From: JAXLRU01 sp046330935
GTDB lineage: Bacteria; Actinomycetota; Actinomycetes; Actinomycetales; Kineosporiaceae
Assembly (NCBI GenBank): GCA_046330935.1
Contig: JAXLRU010000005.1
Span: 248,001 to 312,000, forward strand
DNA length: 64,000 nt
Reading direction: 5' to 3'
A model generated the notes under the pieces. The model did no database searches. It was given only the letters and a program-made list of their open reading frames with translations, and was not told where the DNA came from. Position numbers and translations under genes: made by a program. This document shows positions 8,168 through 15,831 of the stretch, piece by piece (the first letter of the stretch is position 1; every line of letters starts with the position of its first letter).

Positions 8168-8481
8168 GGCACACCCGTACACGGCCCGCCTCTCGCAGCC
8201 CCGGGGGTCGTGGTCAACCCCTGGGGGGCCACGTGCAGGCGGTCACTGACGGTCACGGCGGCACCGTGTCCGGTGAAGAGCGGAGCAGCCCCGGGACCGC
8301 CGGATCGAAACGATGCACCCCCGGCGGCGGCGGCCGTCCGGCCCCGGCAGGGCGGCCCTCGTTTGCCCTGTTCACCACGGCGGAACGTGACATCGCCCGT
8401 GGGCTGTCGCCCGACGGGCACGCCGTGTGGCGATCGGGCGGGCGAATTCGCCACTTCGTGCCCGAGCACGCCCCCGCGGGG
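8168..8481. other. Non-coding region upstream of the cellulase
   Basis: About 310 bp with no supportable gene. It contains a nested GCCCGTGGGC-TGTC-GCCCGACGGGC hairpin near 8395-8420 and an AT-containing stretch CGAATTCGCC near 8450, which may be operator DNA for the cellulase promoter just downstream. No known operator was recognised. Confidence 0.4.
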
Positions 8482-8511
8482 TTCACACAGTGCAGTCGAG
8501 GTGCCTAGACT
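8482..8511 (+). promoter_or_regulatory. Sigma-70-like promoter of the cellulase gene
   Basis: TTCACA (8482-8487) and TAGACT (8506-8511) separated by 18 bp, close to the TTGACA/TANNNT consensus. It predicts a 5' leader of about 93 nt before ATG 8611. Confidence 0.6.
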
Positions 8512-8610
8512 CCCGTGCGCATGTCCTCGGGGTCGACGACGCGACGCTCCCGCCGCGACCGACGGCTCCAACCCCGGGGGCGCAAGCCCGGACCTACTTC
8601 AGGAGCGTTC

Positions 8611-10377
8611 ATGATCAGGACTCGGCGCGGCCTGGCCGCCCGAACCGTCGGCAGTGTCGCCGCGGCCGCCTTGGCGTTCGCGGGGCTCGCCGCGGGCCTC
8701 AGCGGCTCGTCGGCCCAGGCCGCGTCCGTGTCGCCCGCCGCGGCGACCGGCACCGGTGTCGGCTTCCTCAGCACCAAGGGCAACCAGATCGTCGACTCGA
8801 CGGGCGCCAGCGTGCGCCTCACCGGGATCAACTGGTTCGGTCTGGAGACCGACAACCACGTGTTCCACGGGATGTGGTCCTCCGAGCCGTGGAAGGCGCA
8901 GATCGACCACATGGCGCAGCTGGGCTTCAACACCCTGCGCATTCCGTACTCGAACGACAACCTCAACAACTCGCTGACGCCGAGCGTCAACGACTACACC
9001 AACCCCGACCTCGCCGGCCTGGGCCCGATCGACATCCTCGACAAGGTCATCGAGTACGCGTACTCGAAGGGCATGCGCACGCTGCTCGACCGTCACCGTC
9101 CCACCACGGCGGGCCAGTCCTACCTGTGGTACATCGACAAGACGCCCGAGGAGAAGTGGATCTCCGACTGGGTGATGCTCGCCAAGAAGTACAAGGGCAA
9201 CCCGGCCGTTATCGGCGCCGACCTCCACAACGAGCCGCACGCCGAGGGCACCAACCCGGCCGCGACCGGCGCCTGCTGGGGCTGTGGCGACGTCAAGCGT
9301 GACTGGCGCCTGGCCGCCGAGCGCGCGGGCAACGCCATCCAGGCCGTCAACTCCGACTGGCTGATCGTCGTCGAGGGCGTCTCCTGCCCCAGCGGCGGGC
9401 TGAACAACGTCTACGACAACGACACCAGCAACGACGAGCGGTGCGGCTGGTGGGGCGGCAACCTCAGCCAGGCGGGCAAGTTCCCCGTGCGGCTGAACGT
9501 CCCGAACAAGCTGGTCTACTCCCCGCACGAGTACGCGACGTCGGTGTACGAGCAGGAGTGGTTCAAGGACGCGTCCTACCCGAAGAACATGCCCGAGATC
9601 TGGGACTACTTCTTCGGCTACCTGTACAAGCAGAACATCGCCCCGATCCTGATCGGCGAGTTCGGCTCGACCCTGCGCGACCCGCGCGACGCCACCTGGC
9701 TGACCGAGCTGATGAAGTACACCGGCACGGGCATGACCGGCATGAGCTTCACGTACTGGTCGTGGAACCCCAACTCGGGTGACACCGGCGGCATCGTCCA
9801 GGACGACTGGAAGACCGTCAACGAGAACAAGATGAGCATCCTGCGTCCGTACATGAACCCGCCGAGCGGCGCGGGCTGGACGCCGACGCCCACCACCACC
9901 TCGCCGGTCCCGACGACGACGACGCCGGACCCCACGACGACGACGCCGAAGCCGACCACCTCGACGAAGTCGACGAAGAAGACCAAGACCAAGAAGACCA
10001 AGATCACGAAGACGACCAAGGTCTGCACGACCAACAAGAAGGGCGTCAAGGTCTGCAAGACCAAGACGGTCGTCACCAAGCAGGCGCAGCCGCTCGCGGC
10101 CGGCGCGTGCGCGGCGTCGGTCTCCACCAGCGCCTGGGGCAGCGGCTCCGGCACGGTGGTCGAGGTCCAGGCCGGTAGCAAGGCGATGTCCGGCTGGAAG
10201 GTCACGCTGTCCTACCCCTCCGGGCAGAAGGTGACGCAGAGCTACGGCGCCGCGGTCTCCGGCTCGGGGCAGTCCGTCACGGCCTCCGGTGGCGTCCTCG
10301 CCGCCGGCGCGGTGACCAGCTTCGGCGTCCTCGGCACGGGCACCTCCGCGCCGACCGCCACCTGCAGCGCCGCCTGA
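8611..10377 (+). CDS. Secreted GH5 endoglucanase with C-terminal CBM2-like domain
   Basis: 588-residue secreted glycoside hydrolase family 5 cellulase. It has a signal peptide (twin-Arg-containing basic start, hydrophobic core, likely cut after AQA at 37). The catalytic domain spans about 45-415, with acid/base Glu near 208 in DLHNEPH and nucleophile Glu near 350 in LIGEFGS. A Thr/Pro then Lys/Thr-rich linker follows (about 426-493), then a Cys-bounded beta domain resembling CBM2 (about 497-585). Start ATG 8611 has an AGGAG site 6 nt upstream; the frame is open further 5' but that part is not a signal peptide. The linker has about 20 Lys and its own Cys pair (KVCTTNKKGVKVCKTK), which is unusual. 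CBM2 surface Trp positions are replaced (SYGA, ASGG). The gene is inserted between lipB and lipA with its own promoter and terminator. Confidence 0.93.
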   Translation: MIRTRRGLAARTVGSVAAAALAFAGLAAGLSGSSAQAASVSPAAATGTGVGFLSTKGNQIVDSTGASVRLTGINWFGLETDNHVFHGMWSSEPWKAQIDHMAQLGFNTLRIPYSNDNLNNSLTPSVNDYTNPDLAGLGPIDILDKVIEYAYSKGMRTLLDRHRPTTAGQSYLWYIDKTPEEKWISDWVMLAKKYKGNPAVIGADLHNEPHAEGTNPAATGACWGCGDVKRDWRLAAERAGNAIQAVNSDWLIVVEGVSCPSGGLNNVYDNDTSNDERCGWWGGNLSQAGKFPVRLNVPNKLVYSPHEYATSVYEQEWFKDASYPKNMPEIWDYFFGYLYKQNIAPILIGEFGSTLRDPRDATWLTELMKYTGTGMTGMSFTYWSWNPNSGDTGGIVQDDWKTVNENKMSILRPYMNPPSGAGWTPTPTTTSPVPTTTTPDPTTTTPKPTTSTKSTKKTKTKKTKITKTTKVCTTNKKGVKVCKTKTVVTKQAQPLAAGACAASVSTSAWGSGSGTVVEVQAGSKAMSGWKVTLSYPSGQKVTQSYGAAVSGSGQSVTASGGVLAAGAVTSFGVLGTGTSAPTATCSAA

Positions 10378-10395
10378 CCCAGCACCACGCACGAC

Positions 10396-10424
10396 GGGCC
10401 GGATCCCCTTGGGGGGTCCGGCCC
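10396..10424. terminator. Hairpin between cellulase and lipB
   Basis: GGGCCGGATCCCC and GGGGTCCGGCCC pair around a short TTGG-type loop, between the two convergent genes. It probably serves both strands. Confidence 0.7.
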
Positions 10425-10461
10425 GTTCGTCGTGTGTCCGGTCGTTCGTCGTGTGTCCGGT
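10424..10461. repeat. Perfect 19-bp tandem duplication
   Basis: CGTTCGTCGTGTGTCCGGT occurs twice head to tail (10424-10442 and 10443-10461) immediately after the terminator. It may be a small slippage scar near the cellulase insertion boundary. Confidence 0.85.
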
Positions 10462-10494
10462 CGCGGCCTGATGGCAGGCCGACCCGAAGGCTGG

Positions 10495-11253
10495 TCAGGC
10501 TCCTGCTGCCAGCGCGTGCGCCTCGCCCTGCGCCTCGGCGTGGGCGCTGACGCCCGGGCCGACCTCGCCGGGGTCGGTGCGGGCCTTGCGGGCCTGGCTC
10601 CGGCCGGGGAGGTCCGCCGCCGCGAGGTGACCCTCGATCACGGGCAGCACCTCGGCGATGCCCACGCGCCGGCCCAGCTCCGCGCTCAGCGACGTCACCC
10701 CCGCGTCGGTGATCCCGCACGGCACGATCCGCGAGAAGGCGGCGAGGTCGGGGTGGAGGTTCAACGCGAAGCCGTGCATGGTCACGCGGCGGCTCACGCG
10801 GACGCCGATCGCGGCGATCTTGCGCTCGGGCTGCGACGACGTGGCCGGAAGCCACACCCCGGTCCGGCCCGTCACCCGCCCCGTGGCCACCCCGAACTCC
10901 GCGCAGGTGTCGATGAGCACCTGCTCGAGGCGGCGGACGTAGGAGACGACGTCGAGGGGCACGGCGAGCGCGACGATCGGGTAGCCGACGAGCTGCCCCG
11001 GCCCATGCCAGGTGATCTTGCCGCCGCGGTCGACGTCGACCACGGGAGTGCCGTCCAGCGGGCGTTCCCACGCGCTGGTCGAACGGCCCGCGGTGTAGAC
11101 GTCGGGATGCTCCAGCAGCACCACCGTCGAGGGGCGCTCACCCGCGACCACATCGGCGTGGACCGACCGCTGCAGGGTCAGCCCCTCCTCGTAGGGGACG
11201 AGCCGTGCAGGCAGGTCGTCTCCGACCCCGAGGTGCAGGAAGCGCAGGTCCAC
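10495..11253 (-). CDS. lipB: Octanoyltransferase (lipoate biosynthesis)
   Basis: 252-residue enzyme moving octanoate from acyl carrier protein to lipoyl domains, the step before LipA. Family features: GGKITWHGPGQLVGYP, the invariant Lys in RKIAAIGVRVSR, and the catalytic Cys in IVPCGITDAGVTSL. The last 35 residues are an extra Ala/Arg-rich tail. GTG 11253 has TAGGCT 6 nt upstream, so a leaderless transcript is expected, starting inside the coding end of the upstream VanZ gene, which it overlaps by 76 nt. Confidence 0.96.
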   Translation of the reverse strand: MDLRFLHLGVGDDLPARLVPYEEGLTLQRSVHADVVAGERPSTVVLLEHPDVYTAGRSTSAWERPLDGTPVVDVDRGGKITWHGPGQLVGYPIVALAVPLDVVSYVRRLEQVLIDTCAEFGVATGRVTGRTGVWLPATSSQPERKIAAIGVRVSRRVTMHGFALNLHPDLAAFSRIVPCGITDAGVTSLSAELGRRVGIAEVLPVIEGHLAAADLPGRSQARKARTDPGEVGPGVSAHAEAQGEAHALAAGA

Positions 11254-11804
11254 GTTGCCAGCCTACGAGGTCGGCGACGGGCCGTCGCGGCCAGCACGCT
11301 GCCGAGGGCGAGCCCCGCGGCGGTGCCGCAGATGCCCAGCTCGACGTCCTCCACCGCCGCCACCCTGCCCAGCGGCAGGGCGTACTGGAGGATCTCGGGC
11401 ACGATCGGGATCACCGCGACGACGGCCAGGGCCCGCCGGCCGCGCACGAGGTGGGGCCGCAGGAGCCCGAGGAAGAGCCCGACGGGGACGAGCATCACGA
11501 GATTGGCCAGGCTCTCGGCCTCGCGGAGGTCCGGGTCGGTGACGTGGTCGCGCCGGCCCGTCGGATAGGGCGCGAACTGGCGCGGCCGGCCGCCGCCCTC
11601 ACGCGGGTGCAGGGTCACGGCGAGCACCGTGAGCACCGACAGGACGAGCCCGCACTCGAACGCGACGGTGAGCCAGGGGTGCGGCCGACCCCGACGGCGC
11701 AGCCACACCCCCCGCAGGTAGGCGCCCAGTGCCGCAGCGGCGATCACGACCGCGATCAGCGGCCGCGGCACCCATAGCAGGTAGGAGTCGAAGACCCAGG
11801 TCAC
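11178..11804 (-). CDS. VanZ-like membrane protein
   Basis: 208-residue integral membrane protein of the VanZ-like family, with helices near residues 10-30, 50-68, 105-125 and 130-150, and the family signature SLANLVMLVPVGLFLGL followed by EILQYALPLGR..VEDVELG. GTG 11804 overlaps the TGA of the upstream FAD enzyme as GTGA, so the two are coupled. The 3' end runs 76 nt into lipB in another frame. The true role of VanZ-like proteins outside teicoplanin resistance is unknown. Confidence 0.85.
   Translation of the reverse strand: MTWVFDSYLLWVPRPLIAVVIAAAALGAYLRGVWLRRRGRPHPWLTVAFECGLVLSVLTVLAVTLHPREGGGRPRQFAPYPTGRRDHVTDPDLREAESLANLVMLVPVGLFLGLLRPHLVRGRRALAVVAVIPIVPEILQYALPLGRVAAVEDVELGICGTAAGLALGSVLAATARRRPRRLATWTCASCTSGSETTCLHGSSPTRRG
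11260..11265 (-). promoter_or_regulatory. -10 hexamer of leaderless lipB promoter
   Basis: TAGGCT on the minus strand, 6 nt before GTG 11253, within the VanZ coding sequence. Confidence 0.55.
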
Positions 11805-13129
11805 CCCACGGGCCCCGAGGGGGTGGCCGGCTGCGTCGGCGTGCGCGCCGTGCCCCACGAGTCGAGCAGGGCGGTGGCCGCGCGGCGCCCGGAGACGAGG
11901 GCACCCTGGATCGAGGCGGTGTCACGGTGGTCGCCGCACACGAACAGGTCGTCGCCCCACGCGACCGGCCTGCGGGCCTGCAGGGGCGGCGGCATCCGGG
12001 TCAGGGCCGCGGCGACGGGGTGCACCGCGACCGTCTCCCACGCGGCTGCGCCTGCGTGCACGAGGCCCAGGTGGTGGCGCACCTCCCGTTCGCTCGCCGT
12101 GCCGACCCCCAGGACGGTCGCCGCGATCAGGGAGCGCCCGCGCGGTGCCGCCGAGGCGACGGTGGCGGAGATGTCGACGCTGCTCACCAGCGGCCCGCGC
12201 CGCTGGGAGTCGACGTGCAGGGCCCGGCCCCGGCGCTCGTCGGGTTCCGCGGCGAACCACCACGTCGTCAAGGCGCGGACGCCGGGGTCGGGGGTGCCGA
12301 CGAGCCGTGAGGCGACTGCCGCGTCCGTCGCGACGACGACGGCGCGCGCCGTGCACGACCCGTCGTCGGTCTCCACGCGCCAGCCCGCACCAGCCGCGCG
12401 CCGCACCGCCGTGACCGTCGTGCGCAGACGCACGGTGCCCGGCGCGAGCGTCGCGGCGAGGAGCGCGGGCAGGCGGTGCATGCCGTCCTCGGGGAGGGCG
12501 GGGGTGCCGCGGAGGAAGCTGCGCACCAGGAGCTGGACGAAGCGGTGGGACGTCGACCCGTCGTCCTCGCCCACGACGCCGGCCAGGAAGGGGCCCAGGA
12601 CGCCGTCCCGCAGCGGGCCCGTCACGCCGCGCCGGTCCAGCGCGGCGCCCCAGGGCTCGTCGGGGCGCGACAGCAGCTCCTCGCCGTCGTGCCGCGCGGC
12701 ATCGGCCAGCCATCGCAGCAGGGCGGCGATCTCGCCGGGGCGGCCCAGCCGCAGCGCCGTGGCCGAGCGGAGGGTCGCCACGAGACCTGCCGGCCCTCCG
12801 CTGCGGCGCGGATCGAGGACGGTGTGGCTGCCGTGGGTGTCGGCGACGCTCACCCCGGCGGGGAAGCTGCGCAGCCGCAGCGCCGCGACGTCCACGGCCC
12901 GCCCGAGCTCCGGATAGGCGGGGTTGAGGACCTGGAAGCCGCGCTCGCACCGGAACCCGTCGACGACGTCGGCGCGCACGCGTCCCCCGACGTCGTCGCC
13001 CGCCTCGAGGACGCGCACCCGGGTCCCGCCGGCCTGCAGCAGGCCAGCACAGCGCAGTCCGGCGAGACCCGCGCCGACGACCACGACGTCCGCGTCCTCG
13101 AGCGGCCCGGCGGTGCCCGCAGCGCTCAC
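11801..13129 (-). CDS. FAD-dependent amine oxidase/phytoene desaturase-like oxidoreductase
   Basis: 442-residue flavoprotein with an N-terminal Rossmann fold (VVVVGAGLAGLRCA), the GG-doublet motif DDVGGRVRADVVDG, and a C-terminal FAD-binding segment LFVCGDHRDTASIQGALVSGRRAA. These place it in the NAD(P)/FAD oxidoreductase group that includes amine oxidases and carotenoid desaturases. The substrate is not evident and no carotenoid genes are nearby. GTG 13129 has a GGAGG site 7 nt upstream. It is translationally coupled to the VanZ gene (GTGA). Confidence 0.88.
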   Translation of the reverse strand: MSAAGTAGPLEDADVVVVGAGLAGLRCAGLLQAGGTRVRVLEAGDDVGGRVRADVVDGFRCERGFQVLNPAYPELGRAVDVAALRLRSFPAGVSVADTHGSHTVLDPRRSGGPAGLVATLRSATALRLGRPGEIAALLRWLADAARHDGEELLSRPDEPWGAALDRRGVTGPLRDGVLGPFLAGVVGEDDGSTSHRFVQLLVRSFLRGTPALPEDGMHRLPALLAATLAPGTVRLRTTVTAVRRAAGAGWRVETDDGSCTARAVVVATDAAVASRLVGTPDPGVRALTTWWFAAEPDERRGRALHVDSQRRGPLVSSVDISATVASAAPRGRSLIAATVLGVGTASEREVRHHLGLVHAGAAAWETVAVHPVAAALTRMPPPLQARRPVAWGDDLFVCGDHRDTASIQGALVSGRRAATALLDSWGTARTPTQPATPSGPVG

Positions 13130-13232
13130 CTGTTCCTCCACCTCGCCCGCGACCCCGACGCCTGCAGACCGTACCGGAGGGGCCGCGTCCCGGCCCTGTG
13201 GACGACGGGCGGGGCGGTCGCGCGACGTCGGG

Positions 13233-13238
13233 CACAGT
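13233..13238 (+). promoter_or_regulatory. Possible -10 of a leaderless pseudokinase transcript
   Basis: CACAGT, 6 nt before GTG 13245; first base deviates from TANNNT. Confidence 0.35.
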
Positions 13239-13244
13239 GGGCGC

Positions 13245-14783
13245 GTGATGCAGACGAGCGATGGCGGGCCGCGCGTCCCCGGGGTGCTGGTGCACCACCG
13301 GTTGGTCCACTCCCAAGGGATCGAGTGCTGGTCGGGCACGGACACGGGCACCGGTGCCGCGGTGCAGGTGCTGCTCGGGGGGCCGGAGGCGGTGCAGGCG
13401 TGCGCCGCCGCCACCGATCCGCACGAGCTGGCCCGCTGGGGGGCGGCGCTGCGCCGGATCCGGCATCCGCACCTGCTGCCCGTGCACCGCGTGGTCGACC
13501 TGCCCGGAGGCGGCCGCGCGGTGATCACGGGGCACGCGGAGGGCCCGCTGGTGGCGGAGGTGCTCCACGGCCGCCCCGGGTGGGAGCCGGGGGCGGTGGT
13601 GACGCTCCTCGTGCCGCTGGCCCAGGCACTGGCCCAGGTACACCGCGCGGGCCTGGTCCACGGCTGTCCCGGCGCCACCACCATCGTGCTGGCGGAGGGC
13701 GGGACGCCCCTGCTCGCCGGGCTCGGTGCCGCCCTGACCGCGGCGTCGTTGCCTGCAGCGGATGCGCTCGCCGACGTCGCGCGGCTGGCCGAGCTGGGGT
13801 TGTCGGCCCTCGACGGCGGCGACGCCGGCGCAGGCCGCCCCCTCACCGAGGTGCTCCTGCGGCATCGGGGCGGGGCCGTCGCCGAGGGCGGCGACCCCGG
13901 TGCCGCGGCGGAGGCACTGGCCCGCGAGGTGTTCGCCTCCGCCGTCCCCCTGCCGATCCGGCTGCCTTCGCCTCCGGCCACCCCGAGCCCGGTCGTGGGG
14001 CATCCCGAACCGTCCGCACCGCAACGCCCGGCGCCCCGCTCACCGCAGGGGCCCGCCGCGACCGGTCCCGTCGCCGTTGCTGCGGCCACGGGCGGCGTCC
14101 GCCTGCCGGTGCCGCCCCGGTCGGCCCCGCCCGGTCGCCGTGCGGCCGCTGCGCCGACGCTGCTCCCGGCCGCCGGGCTCGACCCCCCGCGCATCCCCGT
14201 GGTGACGGGGCATCCGGCGCCGCCGTTGCGGGCCGCCGCCTGGGTGGCGGCGGTCGCGGTGGCCGGCATCGTGCTGGGCGTGGCCGGGTGGCTGCTCGTC
14301 GGCCGATCGGGCGCCGCCGCGTCCACGCCGGCCGCGGCGAAGGTGAGCGCGACGGCGGCGGTCAGGGCCTCGGCGCCCGTGTCACCGCGAGGAGCGACTG
14401 CGGCCGAGGGGCCCGAGAAGGCGGTGCGCGCCCTCGCCGCGCTTCGGGCGCGGGCGCTGTCCACCACCGATCCCGCGGCCCTCGCCGCGGTGGACGTCGA
14501 GGGCTCCCCGGCCCTCACCGCCGATCAGGAGGTGATCGCGCAGCTGCGGGCCACGGGGGAACGTCCGGTCGGCGCCGAGCCCGAGATCCTCGCCACCTCC
14601 CTGCTGTCGTGGCGCGAGGACGCGGCGGTCGTCGAGGTCACCAGCCGGGTCCCCGCGCATCGACGGATCGCCCGCTCCGGGCGGGCGATCGATCAGCCTG
14701 CCGCCCCACCGACGACCGTCCGGCTCGTCCTGCAGCCCGGCGGTCCCGAGGGGTGGCGGGTGTGGGCGGTCGAAGCCGGCTGA
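13245..14783 (+). CDS. Membrane-anchored serine/threonine pseudokinase-like protein
   Basis: 512 residues counted from GTG 13245 (ATG 13248 is the next codon). Residues 1-230 resemble a Ser/Thr protein kinase: HPHLLPVHRVVDLPGG corresponds to the region after helix C, and LAQVHRAGLVHGCPGATTIVL to the catalytic loop. The catalytic Asp, Lys and Asn of HRDLKPxN are gone (HGCPGATT), and no glycine loop, VAIK Lys or DFG is visible. A Pro/Ala-rich stretch (230-335), one membrane helix (about 340-362) and an extracellular domain follow; the last part (about 395-512) has an NTF2- or lipoprotein-like alpha/beta pattern. It is probably a binding or scaffold protein. No MurJ or FHA partner is adjacent. 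Confidence 0.75.
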   Translation: MMQTSDGGPRVPGVLVHHRLVHSQGIECWSGTDTGTGAAVQVLLGGPEAVQACAAATDPHELARWGAALRRIRHPHLLPVHRVVDLPGGGRAVITGHAEGPLVAEVLHGRPGWEPGAVVTLLVPLAQALAQVHRAGLVHGCPGATTIVLAEGGTPLLAGLGAALTAASLPAADALADVARLAELGLSALDGGDAGAGRPLTEVLLRHRGGAVAEGGDPGAAAEALAREVFASAVPLPIRLPSPPATPSPVVGHPEPSAPQRPAPRSPQGPAATGPVAVAAATGGVRLPVPPRSAPPGRRAAAAPTLLPAAGLDPPRIPVVTGHPAPPLRAAAWVAAVAVAGIVLGVAGWLLVGRSGAAASTPAAAKVSATAAVRASAPVSPRGATAAEGPEKAVRALAALRARALSTTDPAALAAVDVEGSPALTADQEVIAQLRATGERPVGAEPEILATSLLSWREDAAVVEVTSRVPAHRRIARSGRAIDQPAAPPTTVRLVLQPGGPEGWRVWAVEAG

Positions 14784-14834
14784 GCGCACTCCCGAGGCGG
14801 GGTCGTAGCGCCGACGTGGACCGGCGCGCGCTGC

Positions 14835-15725
14835 TCAGGAGTCCAGGACCCAGTGCGCGGCGTCGGCGGGTTGCGGGTGGGAGAACGCGAAACCGGCCCC
14901 CAGGAGGCGCTTGGGCAGGACCTTCTGACTGGAGAGGATGTCGTCGGCGAACTCCCCGAGAGCCGCACGGAGGGCGAAGGCCGGGGCCGGCACCAGCGCG
15001 GGTCGGTGGGCCGCCTCCGCTAGGGCTCTGACGAGGTCGACGTTGCGGGCGGGGGAGGGGGCCGTCAGGTTCACCGGGCCCTCGACGGGATGCTCCAGGA
15101 GGTGCAGCAGCGCGGCCACCTCGTCGACGAGGGTGATCCAGCTCCACCACTGGCGACCCGATCCCAGAGGCCCGCCAAGACCGAGCCGGACCAGGGGCAG
15201 GAGCCGGCCGAACGCGCCGCCCTTGGGCGAGACGACCAGGCCGGTGCGCGCCATGACCACCCGCGACCCGGCCTCGCTCGCGCGGGCGGCCTCGGCTTCC
15301 CAGTCCTTCACGACGTCGGCCAGGAAGCCGGTGCCGGGCTCGGAGTCCTCGGTGAGGTCCTCGTCCCCGCGGTCGCCGTAGACGCCGATGGCGGAGCCGC
15401 TGACGAGCACGGGCGCCGGACCGTCCAGCGCGGCGAGAGCGGTCACGAGGGTGCGGGTGCCCAGCACGCGGGAGTCGCGGATCGTGCGCTTGTACTCCGG
15501 CGTCCACCGGTGGTCCCCGACACCGGCCCCCGCCAGGTGCACGACGCCGTCCACCCCGTCCAGCGACGCCGGGTCGAGCTTGCCGCCCGCCGGGTCCCAG
15601 GACACCTCCGACGGTGTGCGCGGCTCCCGCCGCACGAGGGTCAGCACCTCGTGGCCCGCGTCCGAGGCGGCGCGGACCACCGCGCTGCCGATGAGTCCCG
15701 ACGCTCCGGTGACGGCGATCTTCAT
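14835..15725 (-). CDS. TIGR01777 family (YfcH-like) SDR epimerase
   Basis: 296-residue NAD-dependent epimerase/dehydratase-type protein with the N-terminal nucleotide fold ITGASGLIGS-like segment (AVTGASGLIGSAVV), VVHLAGAG, SGSAIGVYGDRGDE and the C-terminal DUF1731 region ending PADAAHWVLDS. This matches the TIGR01777 family, sometimes described as cell-division-related, whose reaction is unknown. It converges with the pseudokinase gene. Confidence 0.92.
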   Translation of the reverse strand: MKIAVTGASGLIGSAVVRAASDAGHEVLTLVRREPRTPSEVSWDPAGGKLDPASLDGVDGVVHLAGAGVGDHRWTPEYKRTIRDSRVLGTRTLVTALAALDGPAPVLVSGSAIGVYGDRGDEDLTEDSEPGTGFLADVVKDWEAEAARASEAGSRVVMARTGLVVSPKGGAFGRLLPLVRLGLGGPLGSGRQWWSWITLVDEVAALLHLLEHPVEGPVNLTAPSPARNVDLVRALAEAAHRPALVPAPAFALRAALGEFADDILSSQKVLPKRLLGAGFAFSHPQPADAAHWVLDS

Positions 15726-15776
15726 GCCCTCATGGTGGGGCCTGCGCAGCGTTCGCGCAGGTCGGGGCCCGGCACG

Positions 15777-15812
15777 CGGACCGGCCCGACGCTCACGCGT
15801 CGGGCCGGTCCG
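15777..15812 (-). terminator. Terminator of the lpdA-sucB region
   Basis: Perfect 15-bp stem (CGGACCGGCCCGACG with CGTCGGGCCGGTCCG) and 6-nt loop, 20 nt after the sucB stop. Confidence 0.8.
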
Positions 15813-15831
15813 GATCGTGCAGGTGCGGGCG

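Noticed and set aside
8519..8610. Possible c-di-GMP (GEMM) riboswitch in the cellulase 5' leader, because of a GGCGCAAGCCCGGACCT stretch.
   Set aside because: Only one block resembles GEMM. The required GGxAAACC block and the downstream pairing arm are missing, and only 13 nt separate the stretch and the ribosome site.
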